Notes under the pieces: generated by a model | Databases searched by the model: none | Told to the model about the DNA's origin: nothing | The model's input: only the letters and a program-made list of their open reading frames with translations | Program-made: the position numbers and the translations under genes | From: Thioploca sp. | GTDB taxonomy: Bacteria > Pseudomonadota > Gammaproteobacteria > Beggiatoales > Beggiatoaceae | NCBI GenBank assembly: GCA_012032555.1 | Contig: JAAUSR010000013.1 | Coordinates: 1-64,000 of the forward strand | Direction: 5' to 3' | Length of the DNA stretch: 64,000 nucleotides | In this document: piece after piece, positions 57,188 through 64,000 of the stretch | Position numbering within the stretch: position 1 is the first letter of the stretch | How the letters are laid out: every line of letters starts with the position of its first letter

Positions 57188-57679
57188 ATGAAACTGCTTT
57201 TATTAGGAATAGGTAATTTATTACTTAGCGATGAAGGAGTAGGAATTCATGCGCTTCGCTATTTAGAACAAAATTATAGTTGGCTACCGCCAGTCGAATT
57301 ACTTGATGGGGGCACAGCCGGGATGGAATTGCTTGCCCCAATTACTATAGCAACTCACCTGATAATATTAGATGCTATCCAAACCCAAGCACCACCCGGC
57401 ACAGTCGTACAGATTGCCCATTCTGACATACCAGCTTTTTTTCGCACTAAGTTGTCATCCCACCAAATTGGACTTGCTGATGTACTGGCTGCAGCTACTT
57501 TAACGGATAATTTACCCCGATACCTCACTTTAGTGGGTGTGGTCCCGGCTAGTTTGAAACTCGGGGTTGAGTTAACACCAATTGTTGCTGCTCAAGTGGT
57601 TTCTTTGGCGAGTCGAGTTGTTCAAGAATTAAGCATTTTGGGAATTACCGTCGTTGCTAAACAGCCTTCTCCAATTTGA
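57188..57679 (+). CDS. [NiFe]-hydrogenase maturation protease (HyaD/HybD family)
   Basis: These endopeptidases cut the C-terminus of the hydrogenase large subunit after nickel insertion. I take the ATG at 57188, where the family N-terminus begins (KLLLLGIGNLLLSDEGVGIHAL, with the nickel-sensing Glu in DEGVG). LLDGGTAGMELL, IILDAIQTQAPPGTV and the metal-ligand His in SSHQIGLADVLAA are all present. The 163-residue length is normal. No hydrogenase structural or hyp gene is in the window, so its substrate must be encoded elsewhere. Confidence 0.87.
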   Translation: MKLLLLGIGNLLLSDEGVGIHALRYLEQNYSWLPPVELLDGGTAGMELLAPITIATHLIILDAIQTQAPPGTVVQIAHSDIPAFFRTKLSSHQIGLADVLAAATLTDNLPRYLTLVGVVPASLKLGVELTPIVAAQVVSLASRVVQELSILGITVVAKQPSPI

Positions 57680-57720
57680 TTAACTACCGAAAATATTAGG
57701 TTTAACCTCATGATAATCCT

Positions 57721-58329
57721 TCAAATAACGAATATTCCTTCCATTTCTAACATCTGCACTAATCGAATTAGAGGTAAGCCAATTAATGCGGTTGGATCAT
57801 TCCCCATCATGTTGTCAAGAAGTGCAATACCCAAGCCTTCTGATTTAAAGCTACCTGCACAATGATATGGTTTTTCACGATGTAAATAGTTTTCTATTTG
57901 TGATAAGGTCAATGGGCGAAATAAGACACTAAAACATACTATATCAGTTTGAGCCAAATGAGTCATGGTATTGAATAAACATAAGCCGGTTAAAAAATCA
58001 ACTGTTTTGCCACTAACAGCCATTAACTGTTGGATCGCTTGTTCATGTGTTTGCGGTTTACCCAAAATATGACCATTATGGACAGCCACTTGATCAGAGC
58101 CAATAACCAAGGCATTAGGATAGGTTAATTGTGCCGCACGTGCTTTTAATTCGGCTAATCGAATAACCAATGCAGTTGGAGATTCTAGCAATAGTGGTGT
58201 TTCATCAACGTGAGGGGCATAAGTTTCAAAAGGTATACTTAATCGCTCCAACAAATTTTTTCTAAAAGGTGAAGTTGAAGCGAGGACTAATGAATAAGTA
58301 GAAGCTGATGAAATGGGGATATCAATCAT
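57721..58329 (-). CDS. maf: Maf-family nucleoside triphosphate pyrophosphatase
   Basis: Maf proteins hydrolyse non-canonical or certain canonical NTPs to monophosphates. The motifs are clear: LVLASTSPFRKNLLERL at the N-terminus, YAPHVDETPLL, ALVIGSDQVAVHNG, KPQTHEQAIQQLMAVSGKTV and YHCAGSFKSEGLGIAL. This last part and the chromosomal position beside yceD match the YceF branch, which acts on m7GTP. I start at the ATG at 58329 since it begins the conserved domain; a longer frame from 58377 adds 16 residues of no recognisable sequence. The gene is divergent from yceD. Confidence 0.92.
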   Translation of the reverse strand: MIDIPISSASTYSLVLASTSPFRKNLLERLSIPFETYAPHVDETPLLLESPTALVIRLAELKARAAQLTYPNALVIGSDQVAVHNGHILGKPQTHEQAIQQLMAVSGKTVDFLTGLCLFNTMTHLAQTDIVCFSVLFRPLTLSQIENYLHREKPYHCAGSFKSEGLGIALLDNMMGNDPTALIGLPLIRLVQMLEMEGIFVI

Positions 58330-58401
58330 GCTATTCTCATTTGGGGTTCGGCAATGGTTAAATTTGACATAACTCAATCACTATAATAATATTTTTAATC
58401 T

Positions 58402-58905
58402 ATGTTGGAAGAATTACCTCGATTTATTGATCCAAAACAACTTGCACTCCAAAATGCCTATTTGAAAGGGGAAGTAGCCTTAGCGCAACTCAAAAGATTA
58501 CATGACAGTCTGTGTGAAATTCAAGGAATAGTTAAGATTGAGTGGATATTTGCATTGGACAATAAACAGCGTCCTACCATACAAGGCTCGATTCAAGCAC
58601 GACTACCGATGCGTTGTCAACGTTGTTTGCAACCATTGCCATGGACTGTTGATACCCAAATTGCCCTGGTTGTATTCAATGGTGAACCACATCCCAACGA
58701 AGAATTGCTGATAGGATATGAAATAATTACTCTAAATCATCATCGACTTTCATTATTGAGCTTAATTGAAGACGAGATTATTTTGGCTTTACCTATTGTA
58801 GCTAAACATGATATTTGTATTGCTAATGAATATCAATTATCAGCCGAAAAAATGACGAATAATGCTTCTTCTAATCCGTTTCAGCTATTATTAAAATTAA
58901 AATAA
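58402..58905 (+). CDS. yceD: YceD family (DUF177) protein
   Basis: The 167-residue protein has the DUF177 core with a Cys pair in PMRCQRCLQPLPW and the acidic C-terminal half (SLIEDEIILALPIVAKHD). YceD is linked to 23S rRNA accumulation and ribosome biogenesis in other bacteria, and it always sits next to rpmF. The N-terminus LEELPRFIDPKQLALQNAYL is typical of gammaproteobacterial members. A 320 bp gap containing an inverted repeat separates it from rpmF here, which is longer than usual. Confidence 0.92.
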   Translation: MLEELPRFIDPKQLALQNAYLKGEVALAQLKRLHDSLCEIQGIVKIEWIFALDNKQRPTIQGSIQARLPMRCQRCLQPLPWTVDTQIALVVFNGEPHPNEELLIGYEIITLNHHRLSLLSLIEDEIILALPIVAKHDICIANEYQLSAEKMTNNASSNPFQLLLKLK

Positions 58906-59060
58906 TGCCAGTTTTATCTTAAATGAATAAACTAATTAATGATAGACCGTTATTTTTGCTAAATAAAATAACTTCAAAGCTAACGCTTGATAATAAACAA
59001 CAAAAAGAAATTCAATTGCAAATTGAAAAGGGATAATGAATAATTTACAGTTATTAGTCG

Positions 59061-59211
59061 TCAGTTATCAGTTATTAATAAGTACTTAGTACTAAATTAT
59101 TATTTTAAATAAGGTAATTTTAAAAATTTTATTTTTAAACCCTATTAGGGTAATCCCTTAACGAGTAATAACTGATAACTGATAACTGACCACTGATAAC
59201 TGATAACTGAC
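59061..59211. repeat. TGATAACTGATAACTGA-type palindromic repeat, copy 2
   Basis: TCAGTTATCAGTTATTAATA at 59061-59080 faces a tandem run of AACTGATAACTGATAACTGA units at 59168-59211. The two sides can pair over an 88-base spacer. The same units are found between cheD and cheB. The repeat fills most of the yceD-rpmF gap, so it may lie in the leader of rpmF. No other gene is present in 58906-59224. Confidence 0.65.
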
Positions 59212-59224
59212 TAAAGGAATTAAT

Positions 59225-59404
59225 ATGGCTGTACAACAAAATCGTAAAACATCTTCCAAACGGGATATGCGTCGTTCTCACGACGCTTTAACACCGCCCA
59301 CTTTATCAATTGAACCGCTTATAGGAGAAGTTCATCTTCGTCATCATATCAGCCCGAATGGTTATTACCGAGGGCGTAAAATTCTCACTACCAAGGATGA
59401 ATAA
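59225..59404 (+). CDS. rpmF: 50S ribosomal protein L32
   Basis: The 59-residue reading frame encodes [20 protein letters not shown], the invariant opening of proteobacterial L32, and continues [20 protein letters not shown] and [21 protein letters not shown]32 is a component of the large ribosomal subunit. An AAAGGAAT ribosome-binding site precedes the ATG. It is followed by plsX with a 3 bp gap, the conserved order. Confidence 0.96.
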   Translation: MAVQQNRKTSSKRDMRRSHDALTPPTLSIEPLIGEVHLRHHISPNGYYRGRKILTTKDE

Positions 59405-59407
59405 AAT

Positions 59408-60517
59408 TTGATACCGTGTATTGCATTGGACGCGATGAGTGGTGATTATGGCCCACCGGTCGTTGTACCAGCGGCACTGCAAGTTTTATCAACTATAGAA
59501 AATGTGCACTTAATTTTAGTTGGTGATGAAAAACTCCTGACGCAAGCAGTAGGTCAACAACCGGCAAAAATAATACAACGTTTATCTATTTATCATGCTA
59601 ATCAGCGCGTCGAAATGGATGAATTACCGGCGCATGCCTTACGTAATAAAAAAGATTCTTCCATGCGAGTAGCTATTAATTTGGTTAAGCAAGGCAAAGC
59701 CGAAGCATGTGTCAGTGCTGGTAATACCGGTGCATTGATGGCAACTGCTCGTTATGTCCTGAAGATGCTACCCGGTATCGATAGGCCTGCTATCATCACG
59801 GCTTTACCTAATATGTTAGGAACCTGTACTCATGTGCTTGATCTCGGTGCTAATGTCGATGCCAGTCCAGAACATTTGTTCCAATTTGCAGTGATGGGAA
59901 CGGTTCTAGCACAAGCGGTTGATAATTTAGCTAATCCTCGAATTGGTTTATTGAATATTGGTCAAGAAGACATGAAAGGTAATGAACGGGTTAAAAAAGC
60001 TAATCAATTACTCGTTTCGAGTCCAATTAATTACATTGGCTTTGTGGAGGGAGATGATATTTATAAAGGCACTGTTGATGTCGTCGTCTGTGATGGCTTT
60101 GTCGGGAATGTTTCTCTTAAAACCACGGAAGGTGTGGCTAAAATGATTAGCCATTATGTTAAACAAAGTTTTAATAAAAATTTATGGACTCGTTTTGCCG
60201 GTTTATTAGCTTTGCCGATCATAAAAAATATCCGTCAAAAAATTGACCCGCGTCGCTATAATGGTGCAAGCTTGTTAGGGTTACGTGGTATTGTTATTAA
60301 AAGCCATGGTAGCGCCGATATATTATCATTTACTTATGCTATCAAAGAAGCCATTATTGAGGTACAAAAAAATGTACCGGCACAAATTAGTAATCAATTA
60401 GCAACTTTACTTACTGAAAAAAGAGAAGAAGTCATTGTTGAAATCGCTTCAACTCGACCAACACCTATGACTAATCAATTAACTGGATTGCTGAATGAAA
60501 AAAGGTGTGTCGGGTGA
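59408..60517 (+). CDS. plsX: Phosphate acyltransferase PlsX
   Basis: PlsX makes acyl-phosphate from acyl-ACP, the first step of the PlsX/PlsY route to phosphatidic acid. The 369-residue protein has [55 protein letters not shown], and [19 protein letters not shown]. The start is TTG, with AAGGA ten bases upstream inside the end of rpmF. The C-terminal 30 residues carry a second copy of [23 protein letters not shown], a local duplication not seen in typical PlsX. Its stop overlaps the fabH start. Confidence 0.94.
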   Translation: MIPCIALDAMSGDYGPPVVVPAALQVLSTIENVHLILVGDEKLLTQAVGQQPAKIIQRLSIYHANQRVEMDELPAHALRNKKDSSMRVAINLVKQGKAEACVSAGNTGALMATARYVLKMLPGIDRPAIITALPNMLGTCTHVLDLGANVDASPEHLFQFAVMGTVLAQAVDNLANPRIGLLNIGQEDMKGNERVKKANQLLVSSPINYIGFVEGDDIYKGTVDVVVCDGFVGNVSLKTTEGVAKMISHYVKQSFNKNLWTRFAGLLALPIIKNIRQKIDPRRYNGASLLGLRGIVIKSHGSADILSFTYAIKEAIIEVQKNVPAQISNQLATLLTEKREEVIVEIASTRPTPMTNQLTGLLNEKRCVG

Positions 60518-61473
60518 ATTATTCTTGTATTATCGGAACGGGAGGTTACCTTCCTGAACGGTGTGTTTCCAATAAAGAACTCGAACAATGGGTTAATACC
60601 AACGATCAATGGATTATTGAAAGAACGGGTATTCTTAATCGCCATTTAGCAGCAGAAGGTCAAGATTTGTGTGACTTGGCTGAAATAGCTGCACGTCGTG
60701 CTCTTGATACCGCCCGCTGTCAAGTTCAACAAATTGACTTAATTGTATTAGGTACCACTACACCCGATCGGGTTCATCCCAGCACGGCTTGTTTACTTCA
60801 AGCACGTTTAGGAAATCATGGTGCAATGGCATTTGATATCCAAGCCGTTTGTAGTGGGTTTATTTATGCTTTAAGTATAGCTGACCAATTTATCAAAACG
60901 GGGGTTATTCAAACAGCGCTAGTGGTTGGTGCTGATATTTACTCACGATTGGTTGATTGGACTGATCGAAATACGTGTATTTTATTTGGCGACGGTGCCG
61001 GCGCTGTCGTACTGGAAGCCCGTCAAGAACCAGGTATTTTGTCTTCACATTTACATGCTGATGGCGCTTACAAAGATGTATTAACCGTTTCTGGAACAGT
61101 TGCGCAAGGACGTCTCCAAGGTGATGGTTTTACTAAGATGCAAGGAAATGAAGTGTTTAAGTTCGCAGTCAAAGTACTCACTGAGGTTGTTGAAGAAGCC
61201 TTAGTCGCTAATCATTTGAATATAAACGATATTGATTGGTTAGTTCCTCACCAAGCGAATTTGCGTATTATTACCGCAACCGCAAAGAAATTAGGACTGC
61301 CAATGGAAAAAGTGGTTATTACTTTAGCAGAACAAGGTAATACCTCTGCCGCTTCTATTCCATTAGCCTTAGATATTGCGATCCGTGATGGTCGAATTCA
61401 ACGTGGTCATAAATTGCTACTAGAAGCAGTAGGAAGTGGATTTACTTGGGGTTCAATCTTGGTAAAATATTAA
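60514..61473 (+). CDS. fabH: 3-oxoacyl-[ACP] synthase III
   Basis: FabH condenses acetyl-CoA with malonyl-ACP to start fatty-acid synthesis. The catalytic triad is complete: Cys in [14 protein letters not shown], His in [12 protein letters not shown], and Asn in [15 protein letters not shown] choose the GTG at 60514 because it begins the family N-terminus ([19 protein letters not shown]), overlaps the plsX stop and has AAGGTG upstream; a GTG at 60505 would add three residues. The product has 319 residues, a normal length. Confidence 0.95.
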   Translation: MNYSCIIGTGGYLPERCVSNKELEQWVNTNDQWIIERTGILNRHLAAEGQDLCDLAEIAARRALDTARCQVQQIDLIVLGTTTPDRVHPSTACLLQARLGNHGAMAFDIQAVCSGFIYALSIADQFIKTGVIQTALVVGADIYSRLVDWTDRNTCILFGDGAGAVVLEARQEPGILSSHLHADGAYKDVLTVSGTVAQGRLQGDGFTKMQGNEVFKFAVKVLTEVVEEALVANHLNINDIDWLVPHQANLRIITATAKKLGLPMEKVVITLAEQGNTSAASIPLALDIAIRDGRIQRGHKLLLEAVGSGFTWGSILVKY

Positions 61474-61565
61474 CCTCATTAGCAGCCTATATTCATTGAA
61501 GGCCATTTTAGGTATATACTGAAAAATTTGTTAAAAGTTTGATGGTTATTTAATCTATTTAATCC

Positions 61566-62525
61566 ATGATGAAATACGCATTCGTTTTCCCAGGTCAAGG
61601 TTCACAATCCATCGGTATGTTGGCTGATTTAAATGCGAGCTACCCGGTGGTCAAACAAACTTTTGTAGAAGCTTCTGAATGGTTAGGTTATGATTTATGG
61701 AAATTAACGCAATTCGGTCCAGAAGCTGATTTAAATCAAACTGATAAAACACAACCGGCTTTATTAGCAGCGAGTGTGGCAGTATGGCGAGTTTGGCGAG
61801 AACAAGATGGGTTATTACCCATTTTGATGGCCGGACATAGCTTTGGAGAATATAGTGCCTTAGTTTGTGCTGGTGCCTTAAAATTTAAGGATGCGGTTGG
61901 GCTTGCCCAAGATAGGGGTCGATTTATGCAGGCAGCCGTGCTCACCGGTGAAGGTGCTATGGCTGCCTTAATTGGGCTATCAGAACAACAAGTAACCGAA
62001 ATTTGTGCCCAAGTAGCTCAAGGTCAAATCGTTTCCCCAGTGAATTTCAATGCGCCTAGTCAAGTTGTAATTGCCGGACATACCCCAGCTATTAACCGGG
62101 CGATTGAACAAGCAAAGCGAATCGGTGCTAAAAAAGCAGTCTTGTTGCCAGTAAGTGTTCCAGCACATTGTCAATTAATGAAGCCAGCCGCAGAAAAGAT
62201 GGCTGAACGTTTAGCTCAAGTCGTGGTTACGACCCCTAATATACCCGTAATCCATAATGTAGATGTTACTGTTAAATCCAAACCTATTGATATCTGTCTC
62301 GCGTTGACTACCCAACTTCACTCTCCAGTACGTTGGGTCGAAACCATTGAAACGATGGTAACGGAAGGTGTCAAAACGGTGTTTGAATGTGGACCTGGTA
62401 AAGTATTAACCGGATTGAATAAACGGATTGCTAACACCTTGACAACTTTGTCTATAGGAACTAGCCGTGGCTTAGAACAAGCCATGACTATGATAGAAGA
62501 AATAACGGTATGCACATCGATCTAA
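61566..62525 (+). CDS. fabD: Malonyl-CoA:ACP transacylase
   Basis: FabD loads malonyl groups onto ACP. The 319-residue protein has the N-terminal FPGQGSQSIGMLADL motif, the nucleophile Ser in MAGHSFGEYSALV, the Arg in the DRGRFMQAAV segment, and the catalytic His in VPAHCQLMKPAA. The ATG at 61566 is followed by a second Met codon. A 92 bp gap follows fabH, and the gene overlaps fabG by 16 bp. Confidence 0.95.
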   Translation: MMKYAFVFPGQGSQSIGMLADLNASYPVVKQTFVEASEWLGYDLWKLTQFGPEADLNQTDKTQPALLAASVAVWRVWREQDGLLPILMAGHSFGEYSALVCAGALKFKDAVGLAQDRGRFMQAAVLTGEGAMAALIGLSEQQVTEICAQVAQGQIVSPVNFNAPSQVVIAGHTPAINRAIEQAKRIGAKKAVLLPVSVPAHCQLMKPAAEKMAERLAQVVVTTPNIPVIHNVDVTVKSKPIDICLALTTQLHSPVRWVETIETMVTEGVKTVFECGPGKVLTGLNKRIANTLTTLSIGTSRGLEQAMTMIEEITVCTSI

Positions 62526-63253
62526 CTAACGAAGTTGCTCTGGTTACCGGTGCGAGTCGCGGTATTGGTCAGGCAATTACCTCTGCACTTGGACAAGCTG
62601 GTGCTAAAATTATTGGCACAGCAACCACACCAGCGGGTGCAGAAAAAATTACGCAAACTTTACAAGAACAAAATATCGCTGGAAAAGGTCAAGTACTGGA
62701 TATTACTGAATCTGAATCAATTGATACTTTAATTAGCAGTTTAAAGGAGGAAATGCCGACTATTTTAGTGAATAATGCGGCAATTACCCGTGATAATCTA
62801 TTAATGCGTCTGCCTGAAGTAGATTGGGAAAAAGTAATCCAAGCGAACTTAACGACGGTTTATCGTTTATCTAAAGCTTGTCTTCGTGCTATGATGAAAG
62901 CTCGACAAGGACGTATTATAACGATAACCAGTGTAGTCGGTTTGACCGGAAATGCTGGACAAACAAACTATGCAGCTGCTAAAGCGGGTGTCATTGCTTT
63001 CAGCAAATCCTTAGCGAGAGAAGTGGGTAGCCGTGGTATTACCGTTAATACCATTGCCCCCGGTTTTATTGACACCGATATGACTCGTGATTTACCCGAA
63101 GCACATCGTGCTACCTTATTACAACAAATTCCACTTAATCGGGTTGGAGAAGCGAAGGAAGTGGCTTGGGCGGTAGTATTTTTAGCCTCTAAGGCAGCCG
63201 CTTACATTACAGGAGAAACGTTACATGTCAATGGCGGAATGTATATGCCATGA
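62510..63253 (+). CDS. fabG: 3-oxoacyl-[ACP] reductase
   Basis: FabG reduces 3-oxoacyl-ACP with NADPH. The 247-residue protein is a classical short-chain dehydrogenase: cofactor motif VTGASRGIGQAIT, ILVNNAAITRDNLLMR, catalytic Ser in ITSVVGLTGNAGQT, catalytic Tyr-x3-Lys in NYAAAKAGVIAFSK, and the C-terminus GETLHVNGGMYMP. The gene overlaps the end of fabD, so translation is coupled. Confidence 0.96.
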   Translation: MHIDLTNEVALVTGASRGIGQAITSALGQAGAKIIGTATTPAGAEKITQTLQEQNIAGKGQVLDITESESIDTLISSLKEEMPTILVNNAAITRDNLLMRLPEVDWEKVIQANLTTVYRLSKACLRAMMKARQGRIITITSVVGLTGNAGQTNYAAAKAGVIAFSKSLAREVGSRGITVNTIAPGFIDTDMTRDLPEAHRATLLQQIPLNRVGEAKEVAWAVVFLASKAAAYITGETLHVNGGMYMP

Positions 63254-63382
63254 ACATAAAACGTTTAACCTTTGAAGAAAAAGTTGTTTACATCAGAATA
63301 GCAACAACTTTGTTCAGGATTTTTTAATGTAACTTATTTCATCGGATTGTCTGTTCAATTAATCAAATCCAGATTAGCTAAT

Positions 63383-63410
63383 TTGACAGTGAATGCTCTG
63401 GAGATAAATC
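63383..63410 (+). promoter_or_regulatory. Candidate promoter before acpP
   Basis: TTGACA at 63383-63388 is followed after 16 bases by TAAATC (63405-63410), a partial -10 match, in the 288 bp fabG-acpP gap. acpP commonly has its own promoter because ACP is needed in excess. The -10 match is weak, so this is a suggestion only. Confidence 0.25.
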
Positions 63411-63541
63411 AGTAGAATACTTGTTTAAATGATAATTGAACGACAATTAGGGGAATATTTTTTTAAGGAAGGATTGACTTTGTTAACCCATTTAATTAAC
63501 AGCACTTGCTATTTTTCACTTTGGAGAGAGGCAAACTTGTT

Positions 63542-63781
63542 ATGAGTAGTAGCGTCGAGGAACGTGTCAAGAAAATTGTAGTTGAGCAGCTTGGCGTCAA
63601 GGAGGAAGAAGTCAGTAATGAGTCCTCTTTTGTCGATGATTTAGGTGCGGATTCTCTTGATACAGTCGAGTTAGTGATGGCACTTGAAGAAGAATTTCAA
63701 TGTGAAATTCCAGATGAAGAGGCGGAAAAAATTACCACCGTACAACAAGCCATCGATTATATTACTAATTATTCACAATAA
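63542..63781 (+). CDS. acpP: Acyl carrier protein
   Basis: ACP carries growing acyl chains on a phosphopantetheine attached to the Ser of DSL. The 79-residue acidic protein has the site in [20 protein letters not shown] and the C-terminal helix [11 protein letters not shown] start at the ATG at 63542 ([13 protein letters not shown]), with a GGAGAGAGG ribosome-binding region upstream; a longer frame from 63506 does not fit the family. Confidence 0.97.
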   Translation: MSSSVEERVKKIVVEQLGVKEEEVSNESSFVDDLGADSLDTVELVMALEEEFQCEIPDEEAEKITTVQQAIDYITNYSQ

Positions 63782-63863
63782 CCCATAAATAAAGGCACTT
63801 TGTGATAAGGTGTAATGAATTGCAAACAACGTTAGCCTTTTCTCTAAGGTATTTATAACAGTG

Positions 63864-64000
63864 ATGAAAAGACGAGTTGTCATTACCGGCTTGGGTGCAC
63901 TCTCTCCAGTCGGTTTAACGGCTTTTGAAAGTTGGCAAGCTGTATTAGCTGGTAAAAGCGGGATTGCCCACATTACTGAATTTGATGTTAGCAGTTTTTC
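63864..64000 (+). CDS. fabF: 3-oxoacyl-[ACP] synthase II (partial, right edge)
   Basis: The frame starts with [20 protein letters not shown], the invariant opening of FabF, and runs off the window end after 45 residues. It is the condensing enzyme for chain elongation and follows acpP as in Escherichia coli. An in-frame GTG directly precedes the ATG. The active site lies outside the window. Confidence 0.92.
   Translation, partial: MKRRVVITGLGALSPVGLTAFESWQAVLAGKSGIAHITEFDVSSF

Noticed and set aside
1-64000. CRISPR arrays, tRNA or rRNA genes
   Set aside because: I saw no regularly spaced direct repeats with unique spacers and no tRNA or rRNA signature sequence on either strand.

Overview
This 64 kb window is a low-GC chromosomal segment of a gammaproteobacterium. 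The right end carries the Enterobacteria-like order maf-yceD-rpmF-plsX-fabH-fabD-fabG-acpP-fabF. The rest is rich in cyclic-di-GMP, chemotaxis and two-component proteins, large secreted repeat proteins, a DUF1566 protein, exopolysaccharide glycosyltransferases and palindromic intergenic repeats. That mix suggests a large, gliding, sulfur-oxidising bacterium of the Beggiatoa/Thioploca/Thiomargarita type. This assignment is an inference from gene content, not a database result.

Layout. 1-1.9 kb: end of a TPR protein overlapping a SLOG-like/SLATT-like membrane protein. 2.1-5.4 kb (minus): epimerase, glycosyltransferase and polysaccharide deacetylase in one run. 5.6-7.0 kb (minus): YggT and ProC. 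7.4-10.4 kb (plus): isochorismatase-type hydrolase, PPM phosphatase and a REC-PAS-GGDEF protein. 10.8-15.2 kb: patatin/beta-barrel autotransporter, TerB-like protein and a secreted protein. 16-21.6 kb: a giant secreted protein with about 14 beta-propeller-like repeats. 22.2-23.3 kb: an insertion sequence that truncated a neighbouring gene, followed by a Phd/VapC toxin-antitoxin pair and two foldback repeats. 25.5-28.8 kb (minus): a two-gene envelope operon (J-domain membrane protein, OmpA-type lipoprotein). 29.4-43 kb (minus): hybrid histidine kinase, Cys-repeat protein, CheB, CheD, CheR, STAS protein and two chemoreceptors. 43-48 kb (minus): methyltransferase, GT-C membrane protein and CHASE2 protein. 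48-49.7 kb: a DUF1566 protein whose 3' end looks like the variable region of a diversity-generating retroelement. 49.9-52.6 kb: OlsA/OlsB ornithine-lipid acyltransferases and a GT2 glycosyltransferase. 52.8-57.7 kb (plus): FimX-like protein, two SH3 proteins and a hydrogenase maturation protease. 57.7-64 kb: the fatty-acid synthesis cluster.

Two window-wide points matter. First, eight genes are split by what looks like exactly one missing base inside a homopolymer. Adding one base restores a full-length, family-consistent product each time, so I annotate these as single genes and suspect sequence errors before biology. Second, the most unusual biological signal is the GC-rich, NNC-codon-rich 3' end of the DUF1566 gene near 48.2 kb. 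It fits an adenine-mutagenised DGR target, but no reverse transcriptase or template repeat is in the window.

Functionally, the chemotaxis genes, the FimX-like protein and the GGDEF protein point to surface motility controlled by chemoreceptors and cyclic-di-GMP. The glycosyltransferases, deacetylase and large secreted proteins point to a sheath or matrix. The fab cluster and OlsBA supply membrane lipids.
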